A DNA stretch of 51,672 nt. Source: Bacillota bacterium (GTDB lineage Bacteria > Bacillota > Clostridia > DSM-8532). The DNA is taken from assembly GCA_022702935.2 (NCBI GenBank), contig JAKIML020000089.1, positions 1 through 51,672 on the forward strand, read 5' to 3'. Position 1 is the first letter of the stretch. Each line of letters begins with the position of its first letter. Under the pieces are notes generated by a model. It did no database searches. It saw only the letters and a list, made by a program, of their open reading frames with translations, and had not been told where the DNA came from. The position numbers and the translations under genes were made by a program. This document shows positions 17,835 through 26,735 of the stretch, piece by piece.

Positions 17835-18224
17835 TCAGGACGGATATTTTTCCTTGAGCATCTTCAGAAGGTCAATATCGGCAGGCAAAAAATCATAGTT
17901 CTCTAGCTCCCTGATGGGTGCCCAGTGCGCCGCATAATGCACCTTAAGCTCCATCTGGCCCGAAAGAATGCGGGCCTCATAGGCAATAAGGCGAATGGAG
18001 CCCCAACTGTAGGAATACTCCACAACACCGAAAAGATTTAATACCTCAACATTGAGATTGAGTTCCTCCAGGATTTCACGCTTCAGACAGTCTTCAGGGG
18101 TCTCGCCCGCCTCCAGCTTTCCTCCGGGAAACTCCCATTTCAGAGGATGCTTGTCCTCCGGGGGTCTTTTGGTAATCAATACCCTGTCCTGCTGTCTGAT
18201 AATGGCCGCGGTTACCTCCAGCAT
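17835..18224 (-). CDS. Nudix hydrolase, MutT-like (8-oxo-dGTP or dNTP pyrophosphohydrolase)
   Basis: A 129-aa Nudix protein. The Nudix box is complete (GGKLEA followed by GETPEDCLKREILEEL), with the REILEE metal site intact and N-L after EEL where G is usual. The N-terminus VTAAIIRQQDRVLITKRP and the PLKWEFPGGK stretch are typical of MutT/CTP pyrophosphohydrolase members. Length is normal. It is preceded by AGGAGTGAG and lies between the HAD and HD genes in one minus-strand operon. Likely job: cleaning oxidised or non-canonical nucleotides. Confidence 0.88.
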   Translation of the reverse strand: MLEVTAAIIRQQDRVLITKRPPEDKHPLKWEFPGGKLEAGETPEDCLKREILEELNLNVEVLNLFGVVEYSYSWGSIRLIAYEARILSGQMELKVHYAAHWAPIRELENYDFLPADIDLLKMLKEKYPS

Positions 18225-18255
18225 ATTCTCACTCCTGCAACCAAGGATTTTATGC

Positions 18256-18912
18256 TTAATGGCTCACAAGGAACCGGGTCAGCGCTTCAACCGTGTCCAC
18301 AATGTAATCGGCTCCAGCTTGCTCCAGTTCATTCTCTTCGGCATAGCCAAACCGCACGCCCACCGAATGGATGCCGCAAGCCTTGGCCCCCAGAATATCG
18401 AATTTTCTGTCACCCACCATCAGGGCCTGTTGCTGCTGTTCGGGTGAAAGCTTAAGACGCCGGAAGACCTCCAGAATAACCTCGGCCTTTTCACTGCGGG
18501 TTCCGTCCAGCTCACTGCCCACAATACAATCAAAGAACGCTATGAGCTGATATTTTTCAAGAATGCGAAGGGCATGAACTTCGGGTTTGGAGGTGGCGAG
18601 GGCTACCACCTTCCCATGCTTCTTCAGCGCATCCAGCATTTCATGGACACCCTCAAAAGCACCGTTCTCAAATATACCAATGGTGTTGACCCGCTCCCGG
18701 TATTTTTCAACGGCCTGCTTCGCCTTCTGTTCATCAAAGCCGTAAAACTCCCGGAAGGACTGAACCAGGGGCGGGCCAATAAAATGGGTCAGCGCATTGG
18801 GATCGGGTTCATCAATGCCAAAATGCTTCAGAGCATACTGGACACAGCGCGTAATCCCCTCCTTGGGATCGGTCAGCGTTCCATCCAGGTCAAATAAGAT
18901 GTATTGATACAT
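18256..18912 (-). CDS. HAD-family phosphatase (phosphoglycolate phosphatase-like)
   Basis: A 218-aa HAD hydrolase. I chose ATG 18912 because GAGGTGG lies 5 bases upstream; a GTG three codons earlier is inside that site. Motif I is FDLDGTLTD (nucleophile Asp8, Asp10), motif II VALATSKP, motif III Lys in the TRSEKAEVI region, and motif IV MVGDRKFDILGAKACG. A helical cap domain (about 18-85) places it with Gph/PpaX-type phosphatases. The substrate could be phosphoglycolate, pyrophosphate or a nucleotide; its neighbours favour nucleotide clean-up. Confidence 0.86.
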   Translation of the reverse strand: MYQYILFDLDGTLTDPKEGITRCVQYALKHFGIDEPDPNALTHFIGPPLVQSFREFYGFDEQKAKQAVEKYRERVNTIGIFENGAFEGVHEMLDALKKHGKVVALATSKPEVHALRILEKYQLIAFFDCIVGSELDGTRSEKAEVILEVFRRLKLSPEQQQQALMVGDRKFDILGAKACGIHSVGVRFGYAEENELEQAGADYIVDTVEALTRFLVSH

Positions 18913-18993
18913 AGTCTCCACCTCAAACTGTCAAAGGGTTTTAAACAGTATAGCAGTTATTTCCTCATTTTGAAATACCGCATTTTGTATATA

Positions 18994-19842
18994 TCACGGG
19001 GATTCGCCAACATAGCGCAAAAACGCCAGGGCCCTGTCCTTGTGGCTGGCATTTGAGGGGATAACGGCAACCCATTCCTTATTGTCATTCTTAAAATTGC
19101 ATAGATAGCGATACAGGGTGGTATCAGGGTTCACCCTTATTCCCTTTGGGGCAGGTATTCCCTTGGATACTGATGCATGGACGGTCTGCTCCTGTGAATT
19201 CCAAAGAGGCATAGGCTCAAAGCCCATCTCCAATAGCTTTGAAAACTGCTGCTCTTTCAGAATCAATACATCCACATCCTCGGGCGGATAAAGGGTGAGA
19301 CCGCCAACAGGCATGCCCGTGTCCACAAAGAGACTGTAATACTCGACAATGGGCTTATCGAGGCAGAGATACTCCTTCAACTCGCTCTGATAGGCCCGAA
19401 CAAGCTGAATGCGATATTGATACTCCATCATACTGGCCGTCGGATCATGGAGGACCATAATCCTCAGATCCACGGGTTTGTAGTTGACAATGCCAAGGAT
19501 AATCAGCGTCAGCACCAGCATAACGACGGTATAAATGACCTTGGCCCGATGCTTTTTTAGAAAAGGGCCTGCCAGACGGGTGCCATACCGCCATGCCCTG
19601 CTGCTTAAGCTCTGGCTTTCCAGGGGATAGAGCCATTCCAGCTCTTCATCGGTGATTCTTTTATATAAAAGACTTTCATAGGCTTCCTTCATCTCCTCTA
19701 ACTGTTGAGGAGTGTACTCCAGGGCCTCGCCCATTAGATGCCTCTTATAGAGCTTTACAAAAAGTTCGTATTTCTTCTCTATATCCGATAAACTTGTACC
19801 TGGCTTAATTTTCAGAATGCTGTAGGCTTTCCAGTCATTCAT
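18994..19842 (-). CDS. Membrane protein with degenerate J-domain-like N-terminus
   Basis: A 282-aa protein I do not recognise as a whole. Residues 1-65 look like a DnaJ-type helical hairpin (WKAYSILKIKPGTSLSDIEK, then EEMKEAYESLL), but the HPD tripeptide needed to stimulate DnaK is absent; the loop reads KRHLMGEALEY. A membrane helix lies near 103-120 (VIYTVVMLVLTLIILGIV). The C-terminal 160 residues should face outward and carry no motif I know. It ends 82 bases before the HAD start and is divergent from the histidine kinase gene, so it may be linked to either. Confidence 0.65.
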   Translation of the reverse strand: MNDWKAYSILKIKPGTSLSDIEKKYELFVKLYKRHLMGEALEYTPQQLEEMKEAYESLLYKRITDEELEWLYPLESQSLSSRAWRYGTRLAGPFLKKHRAKVIYTVVMLVLTLIILGIVNYKPVDLRIMVLHDPTASMMEYQYRIQLVRAYQSELKEYLCLDKPIVEYYSLFVDTGMPVGGLTLYPPEDVDVLILKEQQFSKLLEMGFEPMPLWNSQEQTVHASVSKGIPAPKGIRVNPDTTLYRYLCNFKNDNKEWVAVIPSNASHKDRALAFLRYVGESP

Positions 19843-19971
19843 CTTATAACGAGCTCCTTCAAAATGTCATTCATGGCTAGTATGTGCAGATCGAATCGAA
19901 AAAACAGACTTCCTGCTACCCGGTTTTGTGTTATAGTATAAATATTACAATTTTAAATATGGATCGGTACT

Positions 19972-21198
19972 ATGGACAAAAAAAGCCACATCCTTCTCAC
20001 GGCAATCATTTATCTATGCCTAGTGTTAACTTTTATAACAACCCTGTCAGGAAACCCGGACCAAGCGTTCAAGCTTCTTCCCCTGTTTCTTTTACTGATT
20101 CTTTCCTTTTACTTGAGAAGAATTTTTCTTGAAAGAACTGGCTTCTATCAGGTCTTGGCAAGACTTATATTTATAGTGGATGTTCTCCTGGTTTATTTTA
20201 TCTCCATGCTGGATATGTCCAAGGTTTCTGAGCTTTACTTCTATGTGCTTATGATTGATGCCATCCTGTGGTATCCCCTCAGATTCAGCATTCTCACAGG
20301 TTTTGTTACATATCTGGCCTACCTGTTTGTTCGGTTTGCGCGCTACATAAAATGGAATGTCTTTGATTTCGACTATTTTGCGCCCTCACTCTATGATAAC
20401 GCCCTTTACTTTATATTAATCTTCCTTATTGTTTATATTGCAAAAAAGCAATTTATACAGAGCCAGATTCTGGCCAGCACCATGTCCCAGTTGGAAGCAC
20501 GAACCCAAACACTTCAGGAAACCAATCTCAAACTCAAGGAATCCTTAAAGGAGCTCGAGAAAATGACCGCCATCAATGAACGCAACCGGATCGCCCGGGA
20601 GATTCATGATACTGTAGGGCATACGCTGACCACGGTTCTCATTGAAATAGAGGCGGGCAAGCGACTGATCAACAAAAACAATACATTGGCTGCTGAAAAA
20701 CTGGAGCTGGCCCAGAGCCAGGTTCGTAAAGGTCTTGAGAGCATCCGTCAATCGGTTCGTGCCTTAAAGGAAGGGGATGACATTCTCTCGCTGATCCCGG
20801 CCATAGAATCCCTTATCCGTGAAACCAAGACCCATGCCGATGTAAAAATAGATTTTACCTACGATTCAGATCTGGCTATTTCCGAGGCTCAGGGGAAGGT
20901 ACTTTTCAGTGCTCTTCAGGAAGGGTTGACCAATGGAATACGGCACGGTCAATGCACGGCTTTTACCTTTTCCCTGAAAAACAGGAAGGATCATATTCTC
21001 TTTCAACTCAAGGATAATGGTCTAGGCTGCGAACATATCAATTTTGGTTTTGGGCTGACCGCCATGAAAGAACGGGTACAGGCTCTCGGCGGAGACCTTA
21101 GCATTAGGTCAGACGTTAACCAAGGATTCGAGCTAACCATTATGATGCCTGTTGGTGAGGTGGAACTTAATGAAGAAAATCAGAATGCTTATTGCTGA
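19972..21198 (+). CDS. Sensor histidine kinase, HisKA_3 type (LiaS/DesK-like)
   Basis: A 408-aa kinase with five to six membrane segments in residues 8-157 and short outer loops, so it probably senses membrane state or a membrane partner. A coiled coil (165-200) leads to the HisKA_3 dimerisation helix NERNRIAREIHDTVGHTL with phospho-acceptor His212. The ATPase domain has the N-box EGLTNGIRHG (Asn321), DNGLG (348-352) and GFGLTAMKERV. The start is ATG without a clear Shine-Dalgarno. The response regulator start lies inside its 3' end, so the pair is coupled. It heads the unusual transport array. Confidence 0.93.
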   Translation: MDKKSHILLTAIIYLCLVLTFITTLSGNPDQAFKLLPLFLLLILSFYLRRIFLERTGFYQVLARLIFIVDVLLVYFISMLDMSKVSELYFYVLMIDAILWYPLRFSILTGFVTYLAYLFVRFARYIKWNVFDFDYFAPSLYDNALYFILIFLIVYIAKKQFIQSQILASTMSQLEARTQTLQETNLKLKESLKELEKMTAINERNRIAREIHDTVGHTLTTVLIEIEAGKRLINKNNTLAAEKLELAQSQVRKGLESIRQSVRALKEGDDILSLIPAIESLIRETKTHADVKIDFTYDSDLAISEAQGKVLFSALQEGLTNGIRHGQCTAFTFSLKNRKDHILFQLKDNGLGCEHINFGFGLTAMKERVQALGGDLSIRSDVNQGFELTIMMPVGEVELNEENQNAYC

Positions 21199-21835
21199 TG
21201 ATCAGACCCTTATGAGGGATGGATTAAAGACCATCTTTGATCTGGAGGATGACATAGAGGTCATTGCGACCGCAGAAAACGGGGAGCAAGCCCTTTTATT
21301 AACGCAACAGCTTCGTCCCGACGTGGTTCTCATGGATATTCGCATGCCCATCATGGATGGCGTCGAAAGCACACGTCTTATAAAAAAACAGTTTCCTGAG
21401 GTCATTGTTATCATTCTGACCACCTTCAACGATGATGAATATATCGTTCAAGCTCTCAGTTTTGGGGCCAGCGGCTATCTTTTAAAGGATATGCCCGGGG
21501 AACGACTAATCCAAGCTGTTCGGGACGGTATCACAGGGAATCTTATGATGCCTTCCTCGGTTGCGGCAAAGCTTGCCGGACGCTTAAGCAATATGCGGAA
21601 GGCCGAAATGGATCGCATAAAGGAGCTATCGGAACGTGAATTAGAGATCGCAAAGCTTATTGTACAGGGAAAAAGCAATCGGGATATAGCCAATATGCTC
21701 TATATCACCGAGGGTACCGTAAAAAACTACATCAGTGCCATCTACAACAAGGTGGGTACTAACGACAGAGCCAAAGCCATTGAGATATTAAAGCATACTC
21801 TAGATAGAACTGATGGGGAGAGTGAGGTTTCATGA
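21170..21835 (+). CDS. Response regulator, NarL/LuxR family
   Basis: A 221-aa regulator. I chose ATG 21170, preceded by GGTGAGGTGG; an upstream in-frame GTG is inside the kinase gene. The receiver domain has the acidic pair LIADDQ, phospho-acceptor Asp56 in VVLMDIRMPIMDG, Thr in ILTTFND and Lys in YLLKDMP. The C-terminal LuxR-type helix-turn-helix reads LSERELEIAKLIVQGKSN followed by TEGTVKNYISAIYNKVG. It overlaps the kinase by 29 bases and the next gene by 4. Likely targets are the operon itself and the repeated boxes at 23083-23124. Confidence 0.94.
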   Translation: MKKIRMLIADDQTLMRDGLKTIFDLEDDIEVIATAENGEQALLLTQQLRPDVVLMDIRMPIMDGVESTRLIKKQFPEVIVIILTTFNDDEYIVQALSFGASGYLLKDMPGERLIQAVRDGITGNLMMPSSVAAKLAGRLSNMRKAEMDRIKELSERELEIAKLIVQGKSNRDIANMLYITEGTVKNYISAIYNKVGTNDRAKAIEILKHTLDRTDGESEVS

Positions 21836-23082
21836 GAAGAATAGCCTTTTTATTCATCGCTATTCTCCTGCTAACTCTCCAGGGCTGCAGCTTGTTCTCT
21901 GCATACCAGGAAAGCGTAAACACCATAGATGTGCCTCGAGTTATAGAACCTCTTGATCTGCATCGGACTATCCTGGATGATTTGCCCGGCTACAATGCTT
22001 ATAGCAAGGAGGCCATGCAGGTTGACTTGCGCGGCTACGACCTGACCAATCTCAAGATCAATGATCGCCTGAATACGCTCCTGTTTGCAGATTTTGACAA
22101 TCATACCAAATGGCCTTATTGGTTGCCGGAGGGGTTTGATCCCAAAAAGATCATGGCTTATGGAAAAAACCCCGGACTAGGCATAAAAAGCCTCCATCAA
22201 CAGGGCATCACAGGAAAGAATATTGGTATTGCAATTATCGATGATGTGCTCTTACCCGATCACATTGAATACCAGCATGCTTTGGCATGCTATGAAGAGA
22301 TTACTGCGATGAACACGGAAGCCTCCGTCTCCGGAGGGCAGCTGGCATCACTGACTGTTGGAAAAACGGTTGGAATCGCCCCTGATGCCAAGCTCTACTA
22401 CTTTGCTGAATACCACCTATCCGAACCCGCTGTCTCCTCCTACCTTGACACACGCAGCGATTACAAGGTACTGCAATATCAACCTCTGGTGGAAGCCATC
22501 AACAGAATTCTTGAGCTGAATGAGATGCTGGATGAATCCCATAAAATACGGGTCATATGTATTGGTCAATCCATTCCCCCCTACAGCCAAGCCTTTTACT
22601 ATGTGGAGAAATCCATAAAAAGGGCTCAAGAAAAGGGGATCTTTGTTATTTCATCCCTTCTTTATGAGACCTCAGACTACACCATGGATTTTAATGGGCT
22701 GGGAAGGGAGCCCATGGCCGATCCCGATGATTTGTCATCCTATATGCCAGCCATCAGCTATTCTTCCAACTTTTATACCTTCGGTCGGTACGTTCATGCA
22801 CAGGAGGGCTTGTTACTGCCTATGGACGCCAAGTGTACTGCCGCACCCACAGGAAAGAAGGACTATGCATTCTACCGGCAAGGCAATAAAGGCATAAGTA
22901 TGGCTTATATTGCCGGGATGTATGCCCTGGCCTGTCAGGTAAACCCGGAGATCACGCCTGAAGCCTTCTGGGAAGCGGCCCTCAAAACAGGTGATGCGCT
23001 GACATTCACCAAGAACAGTACTGATTTTACACTCAAAAAGATCATCAACCCCGTCAGACTCATTGAAGAAATCTCTTCATAG
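21832..23082 (+). CDS. Subtilisin-like lipoprotein, probable pseudoprotease
   Basis: A 416-aa lipoprotein (lipobox LLTLQGC, Cys19). It follows the S8 subtilase fold: an Asp motif IGIAIIDDVLLPDH (Asp137 or 138), GIAPDAKLYYF matching the usual GVAPxAKL, and a Ser motif GNKGISMAYIAGMYAL (Ser356). Where active enzymes have HGTHVA, this one has VSGGQLAS (about 166-173), with no His. The oxyanion Asn region reads FVISSLLYET instead of an A-x-G-N motif. Both losses point to a non-catalytic fold. It is translationally coupled to the response regulator by an ATGA overlap, so it may be a sensor or binding partner of the kinase rather than a protease. Confidence 0.8.
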   Translation: MRRIAFLFIAILLLTLQGCSLFSAYQESVNTIDVPRVIEPLDLHRTILDDLPGYNAYSKEAMQVDLRGYDLTNLKINDRLNTLLFADFDNHTKWPYWLPEGFDPKKIMAYGKNPGLGIKSLHQQGITGKNIGIAIIDDVLLPDHIEYQHALACYEEITAMNTEASVSGGQLASLTVGKTVGIAPDAKLYYFAEYHLSEPAVSSYLDTRSDYKVLQYQPLVEAINRILELNEMLDESHKIRVICIGQSIPPYSQAFYYVEKSIKRAQEKGIFVISSLLYETSDYTMDFNGLGREPMADPDDLSSYMPAISYSSNFYTFGRYVHAQEGLLLPMDAKCTAAPTGKKDYAFYRQGNKGISMAYIAGMYALACQVNPEITPEAFWEAALKTGDALTFTKNSTDFTLKKIINPVRLIEEISS

Positions 23083-23124
23083 TCATATGACTTAACTTAT
23101 GACTTTCATGGATTATCATATGAC
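23083..23124. promoter_or_regulatory. Repeated TCATATGAC boxes, candidate response-regulator site
   Basis: TCATATGAC occurs at 23083-23091 (inside the palindrome GTCATATGAC) and at 23116-23124, exactly 33 bases apart, about three helical turns. A related CTTATGACT lies between them at 23096-23104. They sit directly after the pseudoprotease stop and 66 bases or more before the binding-protein array, so the array may have its own regulated promoter. No clean -35/-10 could be fixed. Confidence 0.4.
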
Positions 23125-23189
23125 ACTCCTGTATGTTACTTTTTTATTGGATCCTTTTTCCATACCAGTCTCGTACAGGAGATATTAAG

Positions 23190-24057
23190 ATGAAACACCT
23201 TATTACGTCCCTCTTAATACTGGCCCTGCTTTTGACCTGTACATCCTGTCAGAGTATGGATGGTACTGGTCGCAACTCAGATCTCAGCATTTATCTTCTT
23301 GATTATGATTACTTGACAAAACAGTCTGTTGAGAAGCTTAACTCGGGTCGGGAGAAGGGGAAGGTTAATATAAAGATTTTTAATAGAGAAGATATACAGG
23401 AATATCAGGATACTCTGCTTTCAGAGCTGTCCCATGGCACCGGACCTGATATCATTGTTTTGTACCCTCATTATATTGAAAATATCGCCCAATATCTCAA
23501 CCTCGATGCCTTTTATAACATCAATGAGCTCATCCAGAAGGACAGAAAATTCAACATTGCAGATTATGATAACCGAATATTATCATTCCATTCCCCACCG
23601 CTGAGATCGGGTCCAAATTCCCCGCAAAACTAAGCGATGTTGTCAGTATCAATGCAAAGTGCAAATATCAACAAGCTGCTTTTGACTTTGTCAAGATTCT
23701 TTTATCAGAGGACATACAAAGAGAATCTTTAGGCTACGGCGTTCCACGCATTGCCATCAATAAAGACGCTTTTATGAAGGAGATCGATTCAGCAAAGAAA
23801 CAAGACAGCGGCTACTTCTACACTTATTATGGACCCAATCTGAGCTCAAGAAAGGAGATTAAAATGTTGCTTTACCTGATGCACTCGTTGACGCAGCCAT
23901 TGGCTTAATGAATCATATGGCCGCTCCTGCCCCCTTGGATATGGAAGTCGAAAAAATTATCAACGAAGGACTTCAGGCTTACCTTTCAGGGAAGCGCACC
24001 GCAGAACAGGCCGCAAAAGAGATCGATGAAAAAGTCACACTCTTCTTGAATGAGTAA
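23190..24057 (+). pseudogene. Collapsed double-domain binding-protein gene (internal deletion, frameshift)
   Basis: This is the wreck of a third copy of the two following genes. The ATG (23190, after ACAGGAGA) opens the same lipoprotein signal and the first ~127 residues of domain 1, up to DYDNRIL. The sequence then jumps at about 23583 to the last part of domain 2: in another frame it reads FPTAEIGSKFPAKLSDVVSI and onwards. A second frame change lies near 23850-23868, after which LPDALVDAAIGLMNHMAAPA runs to the shared C-terminus and a TAA at 24055-24057. About 580 codons are missing. The first open frame ends at 23633 (147 aa). A short secreted fragment could still be made, but no transport function is expected. 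Confidence 0.85.
23983..24034 (+). repeat. Near-identical C-terminal repeat, copy 1
   Basis: About 50 bases encoding the LSGKRTAEQAAKEIDEKV segment at the 3' end of the pseudogene. The same DNA recurs at 26619 and 29262 with only two to four differences, far closer than the rest of the genes, as expected from recent duplication or gene conversion. Confidence 0.8.
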
Positions 24058-24101
24058 TTAAATGCTTTTATTAACGTTTACGATACAGGAGGAATACCAA
24101 A

Positions 24102-26693
24102 ATGAGACGATCTATCATATTTCTTTTAATACTTGCACTGCTTTTAACCTGTACATCCTGCCAGAGCAAGGACACAAGCACCAATAATTCGGATCTCACC
24201 ATTTATCTTTTGGACTCGGATCTATCCACAAAACAGGCTGTGAATAGATTTAACTCAGCACGGGAAAAGGGCCGGATTAACATAAGGACCTTTTTCACAG
24301 ATGAGATACAGAAGCTTGGAGATACTCTTTTTTCCGAGCTTTCCAACGGTACCGGGCCCGATATCATTGTATTATACGCTACCTATATACATAACCCCAC
24401 CCAATATTTCAACCTTGATGCCTTTTATGATATCAATGAGTTCATCAGGAAAGATAAAGCGTTCAAAACCGAAGATTATGACAACAGAATCTTAGACTGT
24501 GGGGTCAAAGACGGGAAGCGGTACCTGATACCCTTATCCTATACAGTGGATGCGCTGTTCACCACAGGAGAATTATTGCAAACCCATAATCTTAACACAG
24601 ATAAGAAGATTCTGTCTCTTGATGACCTGAATACTCTGGCTAAAAGCTTTACGCCTCAAGATGGTACCGCATTTATTAATTCTCTCCCATACATAAGCTT
24701 CCTCAATTATTTCGTTGACCCCATGAAGCAGACAGCTTCTTTTGATACTGAAGAATTCAGAATTTTCATGGATCAATATCAAGCCCTTAATCAATCTGCT
24801 ACAGTAGTTACCGAAAATTCATGGGATTTATCTTTGCTATCTCAAGGCAAGGTTGCACTTTTTAATATGCCTATAAGCAATGCAAACAACACATTCTGGC
24901 CATATCAAACCTATTATAAGAATGGTGTAGATCCTGTCCTCCTGTGCTATACTTTATCCGATCAGGAATATAGCATACCGGCAACACCCTCGGTAATGGT
25001 GGGCATCAATAAAAACTGCGCCAATAAAGAAGCCGCTTATGAGTTTATCAAGCAGCTTCTTTCAACCGAAGATCAACAGGCAAGGGGCAAAAATGAAGCT
25101 TTTCCTGTCAATCTTGCGGCATATGAAAAAGTCATGGAGGGTAACCTTGATTTTAACACAGAACAATCCGCCAGTAGTATCGACAATGCGGCTATGATTC
25201 GTTTGATTGCTCAGATGGATGAAATGGCTAAAGGAAAGCTCATATGCAGGGTTCAGGATTACAAGATAGGTGATATCGTTCATGAGGAGCTCATGAACTA
25301 TCAGACAGGCAGCAAGACCAGGGAGATGGCCAGCAGAGATATACAGAGCAGGGTCATAGCTTATTTTAAAGAGGTTCCCTCTGTCAACGCACCTTCTTCT
25401 CAGTCAGACACCCCCTCTCAGGTTGAAAAATTAACCCTGCACTTTATGGAGTTTAATGCTTATATTAAGAATGCCATCCGCGCCTTCAACGAGAAGTATA
25501 CAGATGTTCAGATCGAAGGAACATCGTATCCCGTTTCAAATTTTGAAAACTATAAAACACAGTTGACCACCAGTGTTATGGCCGGTGAAGGCCCCGATAT
25601 TCTCATCTATAGAACATTCTTCTTTAATTCGTTATCAAAGACCATGGCCACCGGAGCTTTTGCTGATCTGAACCCATTGATTGAGAATGATTCTTCCTTC
25701 GACACCACGGCGTTTTATCCGGAGATCTTTAATGCCGGAATAATCAATGGCAAGAGGTATTTTATTCCACTCTACTTTACCATCCCGAATCTTTATGCAA
25801 AAAAATCAGGACTTGCTGAATTAGGTTTAACTGCCGCTGAATCTGGATGGACATTGAATGATCTTAAGGATATCGTTACCAAATGTAAGGCTTCAAATCC
25901 TGCCGGTGATCAGTACCTCTTTAACTCCCCCATGGATTTTCTTTCGTTTGTCCATTCCAGCGGATTACAGCTTGTCGATTATCAGAATAAAACTACCAAC
26001 TTTCAATCAAAGGAATTTATCGACCTTATGGTGCTTTATAAAGAAATGGCCCCATTAATTTTATCCAGTGAAGCAGAGTTGAATTTGGGCATCTCCCCGG
26101 CTCTCTTGAAGGATGACAAAGTCAGGATGATTTACTTAGGTGACCTGGCACCAACTAACCTGACAGTATATAACTCCGTCATGACTCATCTGATGGGTGA
26201 TGACTTTATTATTCTGCCGTTCCCTACCGCGGAAACCGGGGCCAAGTATCCTGCAGAGCTGAAGGACGTGGTCTCCATCAATGCAAGGTGCAGGAATCCG
26301 CAAGCTGCCTTTGATTTTATCAAGATTCTTCTGTCTGAAGATATACAAAGAACCTTTGACAGCCATGGGATTAATAATATTCCTTCGGGGCAACCCGTAA
26401 ATAAAAACGCCTATATCAAGGATATTGAGGCAGAAAAGAAGAATCCCAGCGGTAATCTGATCACTATGAGTGATGGCATTAGAACAATGACGTTTAAGGG
26501 TGTTCCTTTAACGGATACAGTTGCTGACATGGGTGTTAACCTAACCAACCATATGGCTGCCCCTGCTCATCTGGACTATGAAATTGAAAATATAATCAAC
26601 GAAGGGGTTCAGGCTTATCTTTCAGGGAAGCGCACCGCAGAGCAGGCCGCAAAGGAAATCGATGAAAAAGTTGCTCTCTATTTAAATGAATAA
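24102..26693 (+). CDS. Lipoprotein with two tandem substrate-binding domains (copy 2)
   Basis: An 863-aa lipoprotein (signal ending LLTCTSC, Cys20; AGGAGGA ribosome site). Domain 1 spans about 32-430 and domain 2 about 445-863, joined by a Ser/Pro/Gln linker. The two halves align with each other: NGTGPDIIVLY with AGEGPDILIYR, DGKRYLIPLSYTVDALF with NGKRYFIPLYFTIPNLY, KEAAYEFIKQLLS with PQAAFDFIKILLS. Both resemble type-1 sugar-binding proteins. Two linked sites on one anchor could raise avidity for a long ligand or feed the permeases in turn. It is followed by a close paralogue and two CUT1 permeases. The ligand is unknown. Confidence 0.87.
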   Translation: MRRSIIFLLILALLLTCTSCQSKDTSTNNSDLTIYLLDSDLSTKQAVNRFNSAREKGRINIRTFFTDEIQKLGDTLFSELSNGTGPDIIVLYATYIHNPTQYFNLDAFYDINEFIRKDKAFKTEDYDNRILDCGVKDGKRYLIPLSYTVDALFTTGELLQTHNLNTDKKILSLDDLNTLAKSFTPQDGTAFINSLPYISFLNYFVDPMKQTASFDTEEFRIFMDQYQALNQSATVVTENSWDLSLLSQGKVALFNMPISNANNTFWPYQTYYKNGVDPVLLCYTLSDQEYSIPATPSVMVGINKNCANKEAAYEFIKQLLSTEDQQARGKNEAFPVNLAAYEKVMEGNLDFNTEQSASSIDNAAMIRLIAQMDEMAKGKLICRVQDYKIGDIVHEELMNYQTGSKTREMASRDIQSRVIAYFKEVPSVNAPSSQSDTPSQVEKLTLHFMEFNAYIKNAIRAFNEKYTDVQIEGTSYPVSNFENYKTQLTTSVMAGEGPDILIYRTFFFNSLSKTMATGAFADLNPLIENDSSFDTTAFYPEIFNAGIINGKRYFIPLYFTIPNLYAKKSGLAELGLTAAESGWTLNDLKDIVTKCKASNPAGDQYLFNSPMDFLSFVHSSGLQLVDYQNKTTNFQSKEFIDLMVLYKEMAPLILSSEAELNLGISPALLKDDKVRMIYLGDLAPTNLTVYNSVMTHLMGDDFIILPFPTAETGAKYPAELKDVVSINARCRNPQAAFDFIKILLSEDIQRTFDSHGINNIPSGQPVNKNAYIKDIEAEKKNPSGNLITMSDGIRTMTFKGVPLTDTVADMGVNLTNHMAAPAHLDYEIENIINEGVQAYLSGKRTAEQAAKEIDEKVALYLNE
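26619..26670 (+). repeat. Near-identical C-terminal repeat, copy 2
   Basis: Second copy of the ~50-base block encoding the shared binding-protein C-terminus. The conservation covers synonymous positions as well as amino acids. Confidence 0.8.
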
Positions 26694-26735
26694 CTGAATA
26701 ACCAGTCTTTGTAATTCTATAAAGGAGTCATTCCT

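Noticed and set aside
23096-23124. CRISPR-like or tandem repeat array
   Set aside because: There are only two identical 9-mers and one partial box; this fits regulator sites, not an array.
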